From NCBI GenBank assembly GCA_029550525.1, contig JAKPHF010000070.1:1-64000 (forward strand): 64,000 bases of DNA, written 5' to 3'. The notes beneath the pieces were generated by a model. The model did not search any database and was not told the DNA's origin. It saw only the letters and a program-made list of their open reading frames with translations. Made by a program: the position numbers and the translations under genes. The stretch's first letter is position 1. Each line of letters begins with the position of its first letter. Source of the stretch: Planctomycetota bacterium. GTDB taxonomy: Bacteria > Planctomycetota > Phycisphaerae > UBA1845 > PWPN01. Of the stretch, positions 15,656-25,040 are shown piece after piece.

Positions 15656-18085
15656 ATGTCATTCGAGCTGCACTATCGTCTCTTGACAGTCTTGTCGGTC
15701 GGATGGGCTGCCGGCCTGGTGCGAGCCGATACGACCGCGACGATTACCGTCTTCGACCAGGTGATCGGGCGCACGCCGGATCGAGTGGGATACAACCTGG
15801 GTCACTTTTTCCCCGGTAGCAACACGGCTGATTGGTGGGCCTACTCCGGCGTGAACGCCGCTCGCATGTGGTCCAACTCTTCGGTGGTCGAGCCGGCCTC
15901 GACCGATGACCTGCCGCCGTGGGGCGACGGCGTGACCGACCTCGCTTCCTTCCAGGCCCGTCGATCGGCGCTGCGGGCCGATCCGCTCAATCCAACGTTC
16001 GTCAACTGGTCGTTCTTTGCCAACCGTTACGCTTCGCAGCGAGTCACCGGCAACAACATGTACCTGGCGCACACGCTCGAACGTCTGACGCAGTTAGGCG
16101 TCACGTTCAACGTGGCGATCGTCCGTTCTGAAGTGTCCTACCCATGGCGTGATCCGTCCACGCCGCAGGGCTGGGCCGACCGGTGGGAGCACTGGCAGCA
16201 TACTTACGCTCAGGCGTTTTACCTGGCACGATACTACGGCGTTCAACGATTCCATATGTTCAACGAGCCGGATCACTCCAGCCATCCCACGCTGACGCAG
16301 GACGTGTATCTGCAACGTCTGCAGTTCGCCTCTGATGCCATCCAATGCGCCGTGGAGGACGTCAACCGCTTGTTCGGCACGGCACTGACCGCGGAGGTGC
16401 AAGCGCCGGTGAGTGCCGGCGGCTACGCCAAGTTCCGAGCCAACCCCGGCGGCGATCCGCGGGACGATATCGTCGGCTGGGGCCAGATGGTGGTGCGCAA
16501 CCGCCACCGCGACTACACCGGCCAACTCGTGCCCGGCTTCAACCTCTTCCACACCTACGCGTATCAGGCCTACAACATGACCGGTCCGGCGTTTGCGAGC
16601 GATTTCGTGTCGATCCGTACGGGCGTGGCCAACGAATCGGGCGGCGAATACATCAAGATGGCCCTGACCGAGTTCAACGTGCATACGGCAGCGGTGTTCA
16701 AAAGCATGCCCGAGACGCTCGACACGCCCTCGAAGCTCACTCGGATGGGCTCGATCCTCTCTGAGTTGGCCAACCAGCAGCCTGATGAACTGTACGTGTT
16801 CAAGTTCAGCCAGACCGACAACTCGGACGACGGCAGCGTGAAGAAGAACGGCGTCCATTACGTGGCCAACAATCGCGCGCCGTATAACATCGGCGGCGTA
16901 ACCAAGGCGGGCGAGGTGATCCGGTTGTTCGCGCGGGCGTTTCGCGGGGCCGTCCCGTTGCTGAGGCCGCCGTCGCCGACCGGGCCCGGCGCCAGTCAAT
17001 TGCGTCTGGCCGCCTGCCGGAGCGAGGACGGCCGGGTGTTCTACCTGTTCTCGACCAACGTTGACGAAAGCTCCAGCGTGGAACTGAGCATCGACGTGGG
17101 CCCCTGGCGCGTGCCTCCCGGCACCATGGTCAGTGTCGAGGAAGTCAGCGCACGCTTCCACGGCGAAACGGTGGGCTTGCCCGTCGTTCCCGAATCGCAG
17201 ATTCTGCGGATCACGCAACGTCCCGCCAGCGTGCTGCTCATCACTATTCCCGTCGCGACGGCACCGACCTACGTGACGCTGCCGGCGATCCACGACGCCA
17301 TGGTCAAGGCGGGGACGAACGCCAACTCGAACTACGGCACGAGCCCGAATCTGTGGGTGAAATCCAATCGAAGCAATCCGGCCGCCCGGAACGTCAGCGT
17401 GATTCAGTTCGATTTGGGCCTGATCCAGCCCGAGTCGGTGAAGCGGGCTTTCCTCCGCGTGACCGGCGAGAACCCGGGCGGGAACGGCGTGGTAATCGCT
17501 CACGTATACGGCATCGACCACGACAACTGGAACGAGCAGACCGTGACCTGGAACGCGCTGCCCAATCTCGGTCCGGCATTGGGCGCCGACGGATCGGGCA
17601 TCATCGACGAGATCTCCGACAACTTCATTCTTGATGCGGGCGGCTCCGCTCACATGGTCGGTCATCTGTCCGCCGATGCCGAGCCTGCGGAATTGATGCT
17701 GGACGTGACCCGGTTTGTGCAAGGGCATCCCGACCGGAAAGTGAGCTTCCTGATCGCGCGGGAAGTGCGCTTCGATGGCGACGTGGATGACGTGAATTTC
17801 CTGCGCATCGCGTCGAAAGAGGATACGACCGCCGCACCGCCCGTTCTGATGGTATTCCCCGAGTCAGCCGGCCCGGCGGCCGATTTCGACCGCGACATGG
17901 ACGTGGATCTGGACGACTTCGCCTTCCTGCAGGTCTGCTACACCGAACTGGCTCAGCCCGTCCGGCCGCCCTGTACGAGAGCCGATCTGACCGGCGACGG
18001 CTTCGTCGATCAGCTCGACGTGGCGGTGTTCACGGCCTGCATGGAGGGACCGAACAAACCGGTGGAATTCGAATGCGGGCAGTGA
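15656..18085 (+). CDS. Secreted clan GH-A glycosidase with CBM96 (DNRLRE) and dockerin-like tail
   Basis: 809 aa from the ATG at 15656, preceded by GGGGGA. Residues 1-24 are a signal peptide. Residues about 30-450 form a GH39-like TIM barrel, with HMFNEPDHS holding the candidate acid/base E204 and ALTEFNVH the candidate nucleophile E339. Residues about 535-735 are a DNRLRE/CBM96 domain (opening VTLPAIHDAMVKAGTNANSNYG, with WNEQTVTWNALP), which in characterised cases binds alginate-like polysaccharide. The C-terminus carries two dockerin-like loops (DFDRDMDVDLDDFAFLQ and DLTGDGFVDQLDVAVF). Probably an exported polysaccharide-degrading enzyme tethered at the surface. Family number and substrate are uncertain. 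Confidence 0.75.
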   Translation: MSFELHYRLLTVLSVGWAAGLVRADTTATITVFDQVIGRTPDRVGYNLGHFFPGSNTADWWAYSGVNAARMWSNSSVVEPASTDDLPPWGDGVTDLASFQARRSALRADPLNPTFVNWSFFANRYASQRVTGNNMYLAHTLERLTQLGVTFNVAIVRSEVSYPWRDPSTPQGWADRWEHWQHTYAQAFYLARYYGVQRFHMFNEPDHSSHPTLTQDVYLQRLQFASDAIQCAVEDVNRLFGTALTAEVQAPVSAGGYAKFRANPGGDPRDDIVGWGQMVVRNRHRDYTGQLVPGFNLFHTYAYQAYNMTGPAFASDFVSIRTGVANESGGEYIKMALTEFNVHTAAVFKSMPETLDTPSKLTRMGSILSELANQQPDELYVFKFSQTDNSDDGSVKKNGVHYVANNRAPYNIGGVTKAGEVIRLFARAFRGAVPLLRPPSPTGPGASQLRLAACRSEDGRVFYLFSTNVDESSSVELSIDVGPWRVPPGTMVSVEEVSARFHGETVGLPVVPESQILRITQRPASVLLITIPVATAPTYVTLPAIHDAMVKAGTNANSNYGTSPNLWVKSNRSNPAARNVSVIQFDLGLIQPESVKRAFLRVTGENPGGNGVVIAHVYGIDHDNWNEQTVTWNALPNLGPALGADGSGIIDEISDNFILDAGGSAHMVGHLSADAEPAELMLDVTRFVQGHPDRKVSFLIAREVRFDGDVDDVNFLRIASKEDTTAAPPVLMVFPESAGPAADFDRDMDVDLDDFAFLQVCYTELAQPVRPPCTRADLTGDGFVDQLDVAVFTACMEGPNKPVEFECGQ

Positions 18086-18175
18086 GCGCCGACGATCGTC
18101 CGGCGGCTCGCACCGCCGGCTACTACCCCCCGCCCCTGCGGGGCGAAAAACCTGACCAACCGGAGCAGGAGAAAA

Positions 18176-18194
18176 GGCGGGCAGGACGCCCGCC
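18176..18194. repeat. 19-bp palindrome copy 3 (diverged loop)
   Basis: GGCGGGC-AGGAC-GCCCGCC in the gap between the GH-A and GH2 genes. Just upstream, 18105-18150 resembles part of the larger intergenic element seen complete at 25382 and 44317 (CCGGCTACTACCCCC, then CCCCTGCGGGGCG). Confidence 0.65.
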
Positions 18195-18246
18195 CCCGAG
18201 CAGGCAAGATCTCGTTTCATTGCTGATTCGATCTTGGGAGACACGC

Positions 18247-21102
18247 ATGCACTACAGAGTCCTTGTTGCAGCCGGCTTTCTATGCCCGATGGCCGTGGCC
18301 GGCACGATCGAAAAAGCCGTCCTGTTTCCGACTGCCGACACACTTCGTGTTCAAGTAACGCTGGCTTCGCCGAAAACGGAGTCGGCCGTCGAAGTGAAAG
18401 CACACATCCAGGCGATGAACAATGGGCCGACGCTCTGGCAAGGCACGCTGGGACGCGTCGATCTGTCCGCCGGCCGGCCGGTCACGCTGGAGCGTACGAT
18501 CCAGGGATTGAAGCCCGAACTATGGAGCCCTGGCTCACCGACGCTCTACGACGTTCACCTCACCGTCGGCGACGGCAAAGGCGAAGCCAGCCGCCTGACG
18601 CAGCGCACGGGCTTTCGCACGGTGGAAAGCCGCGACGGCCAGATCCTACTGAACGGCAAGCCCATCTTCCTCCGCGGTCTGGCCATCAATCCGCCGGGCC
18701 GCGGCGTACCTGATGCGGTCGCCTTCACTCGCGAGTTCGCCCGCGACTACGTCCGGTTCATGCGTTCGAAGAACTTCAACTGCATTCGCATGAATTTCGA
18801 ATTCGTGGTCGATCCGCGAACGCAGCACTGGTTCGACGCGTGCGATGAGTTCGGCATGCTCGTCTACCAGGGCTGCTACGGCGCTCCGCCGACGGGGCAG
18901 AAATCCCGCGGAAGCACCAAGGACGAGCCGCCACAGGATATCGACGCCTCCGTGGCGGCATACCGCGAGGTTTTCGAGACTTACGCCCGCCATCCGGCGG
19001 TGATCATCTACATTCTCTCCAACGAGTTGCCGTACCAGGGCCGGCGGGGCGAGACCTGGCACGCGTTTCTCACCGAAGCCTGCGCACGCCTCAAGCAGTG
19101 GGACGCCACCCGCCTGTACATCGGCAACGCGGGCTATGGCGAGGGCAAGCAGGGCGATATCAACGACGTGCATCGCTACTGGGGCTGGTACTACAACTCG
19201 TTCCTGACGTACTACAACCTGCGCCGAGCACACGAGATCTTCGGTGAGCCGGGGGCGATCCAGCCGTTCACGTTCAGCGAGTGCGTAGGTTCGTTCACCA
19301 GCACACTGGGCGAGTTCAATCTGACCTTCCGCAAGCAACTCGGAGCTCAGCTTCACTGGACGGGCCACTCCAGCAGTCAGGCGGCCGATGCCCTGGCCTA
19401 CCAGGCGTTCATGGCTCAGCGAGCGTGCGAATCGTTCCGAACGCTGCGAGAAGTCAACCCGCGTCTGGCCGGTCTGATGCCCTTCACGATTCTCTTCTAC
19501 CACTGGGACGGCATCTCTCGGTTCGAGCAGATGCAAGCCAAACCGGTGGCCGACACCATGGCCACCGCGTATCAACCCGTGCTCCTGGCCTGGGAGTTGT
19601 GGCAAACGCAGGTGTACGCCGGGACTACGATCGAACCTTGGGCTCACGTCATCAACGATGCCGAAGACTATTCGACACTGCAAACTGCCCGGCTGGAAGC
19701 CCGGCTTGTCTCGGCCGATGGCCGTCCGCGCGCTTCGGCGACCGAGACGCTGCCGGCCGTTCCCTACTTCGGCCACGCCAAACGACGGCTCTCGCTGCGT
19801 ATTCCGGATGATCTGCCCACCGGTGACTACCGATTGACCGGCACGCTGACCGTGGGCGACACGGTTGTATCCCGAAACGAGACGTCGGTCTTCGTGGCCG
19901 GCCGGGAGTGGCGCGATGCGTTGAAGGAAGGGCTGCCGGCCAACTGCTACCTGTATGATCCTCAGGGCGCGACCGCACGCGCATTGCGGAAGCTTGGTGT
20001 GCCGACCAGGTCCGTCCGCGACCTGGCGAAGCTCCCGCCTGGCGCGAGCTTGATCGTCGGGGAGCAAGCCGCAGACGGATTGGATCTGAGCACGTTCGTG
20101 CGCGCCGGCGGACGCGTCCTGCTCCTCGGCCAGGACGCCAAGCGATTCCGTCCCGATTGGCTGCCGGCTCGCATCCAAATGCTCGCCGGTACGGCCAACA
20201 GCCCCGAGTACTACCCGAAGCATCGCCCGACCCGCGACCAGATGTACGTGAACGTCGAGCGGCCCGATCACCCCGTGTTCGCCGGCCTGGACCGCACGCG
20301 TTTTCGCATCTGGTCCGACTACACCGACTGGGATCAGACCAAGAGCGGTTTCCCCGCTATCTACCCGGTCACCCGTGGCTTCAAGCTGACGCGGGCCGAA
20401 GACCTTGCTCGTGTGGCCGTTCTCGCCAACTACGATCGTGGTCTGGAGGGCGTCGCGTTGTGTGAGATGTTCGACGGCCAGGGCTCAGTCGTGATGACCA
20501 GCTTCGACCTGGTCGCCCGCGCGGGTCTCGATCCGGTCGCCGACCGGCTGCTGTGCAACCTCGTGTCGTACCTGGCGGCGGACGAACATCCGCTGCATCC
20601 GCTGATCACCGAGCCGATCCAATGGGGACGCTACGGCACGGAGAAGGGGGTCATCACCGGACCGCTCAACGGCCTCGTCGTGAACTGCCGATGGGTCCGT
20701 CCGCCCACCGATCCGAATGCCAAGCCGATGCGCGACAACGAAGGCGCGTGGAACATTCTGCCGGGCCATCAGTACGTTGCCATCGGCCGGCGACCCTACG
20801 GCCCGTACACCTACAACACGGGCACGTCCACGCGCGAAGAAAACCCGAATTCACCCGTGGGCTCGGGCTTTTTCCACGCATCGCTACCGCCGGGCAAGCG
20901 CGTGATGATCACCGTTGCGGAGAACCCCTCGTCGCGTGACGCGAATCTGGAGATCCAGGTCAACGGCCGCAAGCAGTCCTTCACCATCCCGGCCGGCAAG
21001 ACGCTTCCGTTGTCGTGTGATCTAGCGGGGCAAACCCGGTCGGTCGAAGTGCGCTATCGCGGCGACAAATCCGTCGTGCTGCTCGAGACGCGGTTCGAGT
21101 GA
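18247..21102 (+). CDS. Secreted glycoside hydrolase family 2-type enzyme
   Basis: 951 aa. GGGAG precedes the ATG at 18247, and residues 1-19 are a signal peptide. An immunoglobulin-like domain (about 25-125, with LWSPGSPTLYDVHL) leads into the GH2 barrel: LLNGKPIFLRG at 134-144, the candidate acid/base E260 in ILSNELP, and the candidate nucleophile E345 in FTFSECVG. The long C-terminal half (about 470-951) includes a Rossmann-like/ThuA-type stretch (LIVGEQAADGLDL, VLLLGQDAKRF) and beta domains. GH2 enzymes cleave beta-galactosides, beta-mannosides or beta-glucuronides, and the specificity is not readable here. Expression with the preceding GH-A gene is possible. Confidence 0.82.
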   Translation: MHYRVLVAAGFLCPMAVAGTIEKAVLFPTADTLRVQVTLASPKTESAVEVKAHIQAMNNGPTLWQGTLGRVDLSAGRPVTLERTIQGLKPELWSPGSPTLYDVHLTVGDGKGEASRLTQRTGFRTVESRDGQILLNGKPIFLRGLAINPPGRGVPDAVAFTREFARDYVRFMRSKNFNCIRMNFEFVVDPRTQHWFDACDEFGMLVYQGCYGAPPTGQKSRGSTKDEPPQDIDASVAAYREVFETYARHPAVIIYILSNELPYQGRRGETWHAFLTEACARLKQWDATRLYIGNAGYGEGKQGDINDVHRYWGWYYNSFLTYYNLRRAHEIFGEPGAIQPFTFSECVGSFTSTLGEFNLTFRKQLGAQLHWTGHSSSQAADALAYQAFMAQRACESFRTLREVNPRLAGLMPFTILFYHWDGISRFEQMQAKPVADTMATAYQPVLLAWELWQTQVYAGTTIEPWAHVINDAEDYSTLQTARLEARLVSADGRPRASATETLPAVPYFGHAKRRLSLRIPDDLPTGDYRLTGTLTVGDTVVSRNETSVFVAGREWRDALKEGLPANCYLYDPQGATARALRKLGVPTRSVRDLAKLPPGASLIVGEQAADGLDLSTFVRAGGRVLLLGQDAKRFRPDWLPARIQMLAGTANSPEYYPKHRPTRDQMYVNVERPDHPVFAGLDRTRFRIWSDYTDWDQTKSGFPAIYPVTRGFKLTRAEDLARVAVLANYDRGLEGVALCEMFDGQGSVVMTSFDLVARAGLDPVADRLLCNLVSYLAADEHPLHPLITEPIQWGRYGTEKGVITGPLNGLVVNCRWVRPPTDPNAKPMRDNEGAWNILPGHQYVAIGRRPYGPYTYNTGTSTREENPNSPVGSGFFHASLPPGKRVMITVAENPSSRDANLEIQVNGRKQSFTIPAGKTLPLSCDLAGQTRSVEVRYRGDKSVVLLETRFE

Positions 21103-21228
21103 ACTGCTCGACCGGTCGCATGAACGAGATCGTGCTTGATGCTGCCGCCATACCACTTGGCGCGCCGCGCGGGTGCGATTACGCTTTGCGCCAGCGTCAA
21201 TCACCCCGTGATGAGAAGGAGCGAGCGA

Positions 21229-21981
21229 ATGACACGGCAAAGTTGGAGTCGGATGGGGGCATGGGCGATGACGGTCGGTTTGCTGGCGATTTCCACCGGT
21301 TGCAGCGGCACCGCTGGCGGCGGGATCAAACTGTTCAACGGTCAGGATCTCACTGGCTGGACCACCCGCCACGAAGATCGGCTGGGCAATGCGTGGCAAT
21401 CGGCCGCGGCCGTCAGCGTCGATCCCGACAATTCCCGGCAGTTCATCATCACCCCCGGAACGGGCATCCTCGTCAACGGCCCGACCGGAAAGACCTGCGA
21501 CATCATCTCCGTCCAGGAATTCGGCGACTGCGAGCTTCACGTCGAGTGGGTCGTCCCCGAGGGCTCCAACTCGGGCGTGTACTTCATGGGCGAGTACGAG
21601 ATCCAGATTCTCGACAGCTATGGCAAGGACAAGGTGACCTTCAGCGACGCCGGCGGCATCTATGCCCGCTGGATCAACGAGCAGAACGTCGAAGGCCACC
21701 CGCCGCGCGTGAACGCGGCTCGCGCTCCGGGGCAGTGGCAGAGCTTCGACGTGGTGTTCCGAGCCCCCCGGTTTGACGTGACCGGCAAGAAGATCGAGAA
21801 CGCTCGTTTCGTCAGCGTGCGGCACAACGGCAAACTCATCCATGAGAATGTTTCGCTCAACGGCCCGACCCGCGGCGGCCTCACCGGCGTCGAGAAGCCG
21901 CGCGGTCCCATCATGCTTCAGGGCGATCACGGCCCGGTGGCGTTCCGCAACCTGCGGGTGAAACCGCTGGACAAGGAGTAG
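21229..21981 (+). CDS. DUF1080 lipoprotein (3-keto-disaccharide hydrolase-like)
   Basis: 250 aa. AAGGAG lies 8 bases before the ATG at 21229. A lipobox (LAISTGC) at about residues 20-26 marks it for lipidation. The remainder is a single DUF1080 domain: IKLFNGQDLTGW at the start, ELHVEWVVPEGSNSGVYF in the middle, HENVSLNGPTRGG and the ending IMLQGDHGPVAFRNLRV. Some members hydrolyse 3-keto-glycosides and others only bind glycans. The same domain is fused to the GH29 barrel at 2114-4510. It lies between the GH2 and sulfatase genes, in line with surface polysaccharide processing. Confidence 0.88.
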   Translation: MTRQSWSRMGAWAMTVGLLAISTGCSGTAGGGIKLFNGQDLTGWTTRHEDRLGNAWQSAAAVSVDPDNSRQFIITPGTGILVNGPTGKTCDIISVQEFGDCELHVEWVVPEGSNSGVYFMGEYEIQILDSYGKDKVTFSDAGGIYARWINEQNVEGHPPRVNAARAPGQWQSFDVVFRAPRFDVTGKKIENARFVSVRHNGKLIHENVSLNGPTRGGLTGVEKPRGPIMLQGDHGPVAFRNLRVKPLDKE

Positions 21982-21998
21982 TCGGTTTCAGATTGGAA

Positions 21999-22117
21999 GG
22001 GGGCGGGCGTCTCGAGAGCGGTGGCATTGTGGTGCAGGCATCCTGCCTGCCCGTCCACGCTGGCAGCGTGCGTCATGATAGACACGCGCGGATCAAAGGC
22101 GGGCAAGATGCCCGCTG
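21999..22117. repeat. Composite intergenic repeat: half palindrome, GCAGGCATCCTGCCTGC, diverged palindrome
   Basis: The gap before the sulfatase holds GGCGGGCGTCTCG (half of the 19-bp palindrome), GTGGTGCAGGCATCCTGCCTGC and a CACGCTGGCAGCGTG hairpin. It ends with GGCGGGCAAGATGCCCGCT. Related words occur at 4595-4660, 32630-32700 and 34704-34760. Confidence 0.6.
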
Positions 22118-22135
22118 CCCGAAAGGAGGCCCTTC

Positions 22136-23566
22136 ATGACCAGCCCGCTCATGCTCCTGTCGCTGATGAGTGCGGCGGCCCTGCCGGGTGATGCGGCTCA
22201 CTGGGCGCGCCCGAACATCCTGGTCATCCTTTGCGACGATCTGGGCTACGGCGATTTGGCCTGCTACGGCCATCCTGTCATTCGCACGCCGCATCTGGAT
22301 CGTCTGGCCGCCCAGGGGATGCGGCTCACATCCTGCTACTCGGCGGCCCCCGTCTGCTCGCCCTCGCGGGCCGGCCTGCTCACCGGCCGTAATCCCAACC
22401 GCTTCGGCGTGTACGACTGGATCCCCGGCAACTCGCCCATGCACATGGGCCGCAACGAGATCACGCTCGCCCAGCTGCTCAAACAGGCCGGTTACGCGAC
22501 GTGCCACGTGGGGAAATGGCACTGCAACGGCATGTTCAACCGAGCCGACCAGCCGCAGCCGAACGACCACGGATTCGATCACTGGTTCAGCACGCAGAAC
22601 AACGCAGCCCCGGATCACCACAACCCCACCAACTTCGTCCGCAACGGCAAGCCGGTGGGCCCGACCGAGGGGTACTCCTGCCAGGTCGTGACCGATGAAG
22701 CCATCGCCTGGCTGCGCGATCAGCCCGCCGACAAGCCGTTCTTCCAGTTCGTCTGCTTCCACGAGCCGCACGAGCCCGTCGCCTCGCCGATGGAGCTGGT
22801 CAGCCAGTATGCGGACGAGAACGCGAACCGGGCGCAGTATTACGCCAACGTCAGCAACATCGACGCGGCGGTGGGGCGGTTGATGGCCGCTCTCGACGAA
22901 TTGAACCTCGCCGACCGCACCTTCGTGCTGTTCACCTCCGACAACGGCCCCGAGACGCTCGAGCGTTATCCCCGCGGGACGCGCTGCTACGGGTCACCAG
23001 GGCCGCTGCGAGGCATGAAGCTGCACATCTACGAGGGCGGCATTCGGGTGCCGGGCATCATTCGCTGGCCCGGGCGCATTGCGGCGGGGACGATCAGTGA
23101 CGAACCCGTGTGCTCGGTCGATCTGCTGCCCACGTTCTGTACGCTCGCCGGCGTCCAGCCGCCGCGGGATCGGCCGCTCGACGGGGCCAGTCTTCTGCCG
23201 CTGCTGGTGGCCGGTCAGCCCATCATGCGAGAAAAGCCGCTGTTCTGGCTTTATCATGTCGCGCTCAGCGAGCCGAAGCTGGCCCTCCGCGAAGGCGACT
23301 GGAAGCTTTGCGCGCATTGGGATGTACCGCCCGATGCGTTGAAGCAAGGCGCCGCCCATCCCGACACGATCGCGGCGCTCAAGCGAGCCAAGTTGGTCAA
23401 GTACGAGCTGTACAACCTCCGCGAGGACATCGGTGAAAAGAACGATCTGGCCGCATCCGAACCGCAGCGAGTCGAGGCCATGGCCAACCAGTTGAAGAAC
23501 CTTTTGGCCGAGATCCAGAAAAACTGCCCCGTCTGGCCGGCCGCGCCTGATCGCCGAACGAAGTGA
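22136..23566 (+). CDS. Secreted type I sulfatase
   Basis: 476 aa. AAAGGAGG lies 6 bases before the ATG. A short hydrophobic N-terminus (residues 1-21) acts as the signal peptide. NILVILCDDLGYGDLACYG gives the metal-binding aspartates. VCSPSRAGLLTGR holds the C-x-P-x-R motif with C74, which must be converted to formylglycine. GKWHC and TSDNGPE are further family motifs. It should remove sulfate esters from a sulfated polysaccharide in the periplasm. No maturase gene is present in the window, so activation depends on one elsewhere. It sits downstream of GH2 and DUF1080 genes. Confidence 0.93.
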   Translation: MTSPLMLLSLMSAAALPGDAAHWARPNILVILCDDLGYGDLACYGHPVIRTPHLDRLAAQGMRLTSCYSAAPVCSPSRAGLLTGRNPNRFGVYDWIPGNSPMHMGRNEITLAQLLKQAGYATCHVGKWHCNGMFNRADQPQPNDHGFDHWFSTQNNAAPDHHNPTNFVRNGKPVGPTEGYSCQVVTDEAIAWLRDQPADKPFFQFVCFHEPHEPVASPMELVSQYADENANRAQYYANVSNIDAAVGRLMAALDELNLADRTFVLFTSDNGPETLERYPRGTRCYGSPGPLRGMKLHIYEGGIRVPGIIRWPGRIAAGTISDEPVCSVDLLPTFCTLAGVQPPRDRPLDGASLLPLLVAGQPIMREKPLFWLYHVALSEPKLALREGDWKLCAHWDVPPDALKQGAAHPDTIAALKRAKLVKYELYNLREDIGEKNDLAASEPQRVEAMANQLKNLLAEIQKNCPVWPAAPDRRTK

Positions 23567-23621
23567 CAACTTGCAGGCCTGAGACTTGAGGCCTGAGGCT
23601 TGAGTGGCCTTATTATGGCAC

Positions 23622-25040
23622 TTATCGCCTAGGCCTTTCATTCGTTTCATCATACGGGCTCAGCTCCCGCTGCAGGGCGGCGAAGTCGACGCTGTCCACG
23701 TCGCCGTCGCGGTCGAGATCGGGCGGGATGTACCCTTGGGCATCGGGGACGACGGTGCAGCCGGCCGGCAGCGCGCCGATGTCGTAAGGGATGCTCGGCC
23801 CCGTGCCGCAGGCGGCCAGGACCTCGATGTCCAGAGCGTCGATGTGATCGTCGCCGTTGAAATCCAGTCGAAACTGGTTGATCCACACGTCCACCACGCT
23901 CGTCTCCGCCCAGTTCGGCCCGAAGAAGTCGTCGTAGCCGTCGCCATCGAAGTCGGCAACCTGCAGGTTATGGCCGCCGTTGCTGCCGATGACGTGCCGC
24001 GTCCACTTGGCGCCTTGCGGCTGCTCCGGATGGTGCAGGTACAAGCGAATCTCGTCCGGGTTGCCCGACTGGTGCATTTCGGCCGTGAGCACGTCCAGGT
24101 CGCCGTCGCGGTCGAAATCGCGCACTTGCAGCGAGTGCATGACGCCGTCGGTAGCCGGATCGATCACGTGCTCTGTCCAGTTGGGAGAAAGCGGATTGGC
24201 GGGCGCTTCGAACCACGAGATTCGGTAGGTCTGGCCGGCCTGCTCGCTGGGGGCGAGCGCCACGTCGAGTCTGCCGTCGCCGTTCATGTCCGCCGTGGCA
24301 ACCTTCGCGTGAGGATGCGTCCAGGTCGCCGTGTAGCTGTGAGCCATCCACGGGCCGGCAACAATATCCTGCGTGTTCTCGAACCAGATCCCGCCGATGA
24401 CGACGTCGATGTCCTGATCCTGGTCCATGTCGCCGACGGCCAATCCTTCGCCGACGGGCACGCCCGTGGTCAGCGTGCGCCGTGTCCAGACCAGCGGCGA
24501 GTCCTGCCGCCACAACTGCAGTTTGTTGCCGTCGCCGAGCTGGTCGCGGGCAACGATGTCCAGATCGCCGTCACCGTCGAGGTCCACCAGGGCGAGATCG
24601 TGGGCACGTGGCGTGCCGATTACATGTCGCGTCCACGTCGTGCCGTTGCCGCCGTTTTCGAACCATTCGAGTCCGGAGTCGGGCCGATACCACGACGAGA
24701 TGACCACGTCCATGTCGCCGTCCTGGTCGATATCGCCGACTTTGGCATCCGTGCTCCAGCCGCCCAGTGTCGATATTGTGTGCTTCGTCCAGCCGGGCGC
24801 GGCGTACCAGACCAGCGGGCCACCGACCAGGCTGGCGGCCACGATCGGATCGGGGTAGCCGTTCCCGTCGAGATCGCCGACTGCTTTGACGTGCATGCCG
24901 TAGACTGTGGACCAGGCCGGACCGTTGGCATCCACGACGACGCGTTTGAATCCGTAACTTGCCTGGCCCCAGAGCGGCAGGGCAACCAGAACCAACAGCT
25001 TCACCCCACCGAAACCGGCGGGCGGGATGCCCAAGCGCAT
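23622..25040 (-). CDS. FG-GAP/VCBS-repeat protein with dockerin-like tail
   Basis: 472 aa from the ATG at 25040 (GGCGGA six bases upstream). An ATG at 25046 is also possible. A signal peptide ends near LWGQA. The body holds at least five FG-GAP/VCBS blades with calcium-type loops: DLDGNGYPDPIVAAS, DIDQDGDMDVVISS, DLDGDGDLDIVARD, DMDQDQDIDVVIGG and DFDRDGDLDVLTAE. These predict a seven-bladed beta-propeller. The C-terminus has two more loops separated by about 50 residues (DFNGDDHIDALDIEVLAACG and DLDRDGDVDSVDFAALQ), the dockerin-like tail. Probably a secreted structural or adhesive surface protein, opposite in strand to the sulfatase. Confidence 0.82.
   Translation of the reverse strand: MRLGIPPAGFGGVKLLVLVALPLWGQASYGFKRVVVDANGPAWSTVYGMHVKAVGDLDGNGYPDPIVAASLVGGPLVWYAAPGWTKHTISTLGGWSTDAKVGDIDQDGDMDVVISSWYRPDSGLEWFENGGNGTTWTRHVIGTPRAHDLALVDLDGDGDLDIVARDQLGDGNKLQLWRQDSPLVWTRRTLTTGVPVGEGLAVGDMDQDQDIDVVIGGIWFENTQDIVAGPWMAHSYTATWTHPHAKVATADMNGDGRLDVALAPSEQAGQTYRISWFEAPANPLSPNWTEHVIDPATDGVMHSLQVRDFDRDGDLDVLTAEMHQSGNPDEIRLYLHHPEQPQGAKWTRHVIGSNGGHNLQVADFDGDGYDDFFGPNWAETSVVDVWINQFRLDFNGDDHIDALDIEVLAACGTGPSIPYDIGALPAGCTVVPDAQGYIPPDLDRDGDVDSVDFAALQRELSPYDETNERPRR

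Noticed and set aside
16094..17728. Long antisense frame within the GH-A gene
   Set aside because: Same GC effect. The plus-strand gene has catalytic motifs and a dockerin-like tail.
18200..18240. Possible fifth copy of the TGAGA operator before the GH2 gene
   Set aside because: CTCGTTTCATTG resembles the proximal half only. The second TGAGA box at 21 bp and a -10 at the right distance are missing.
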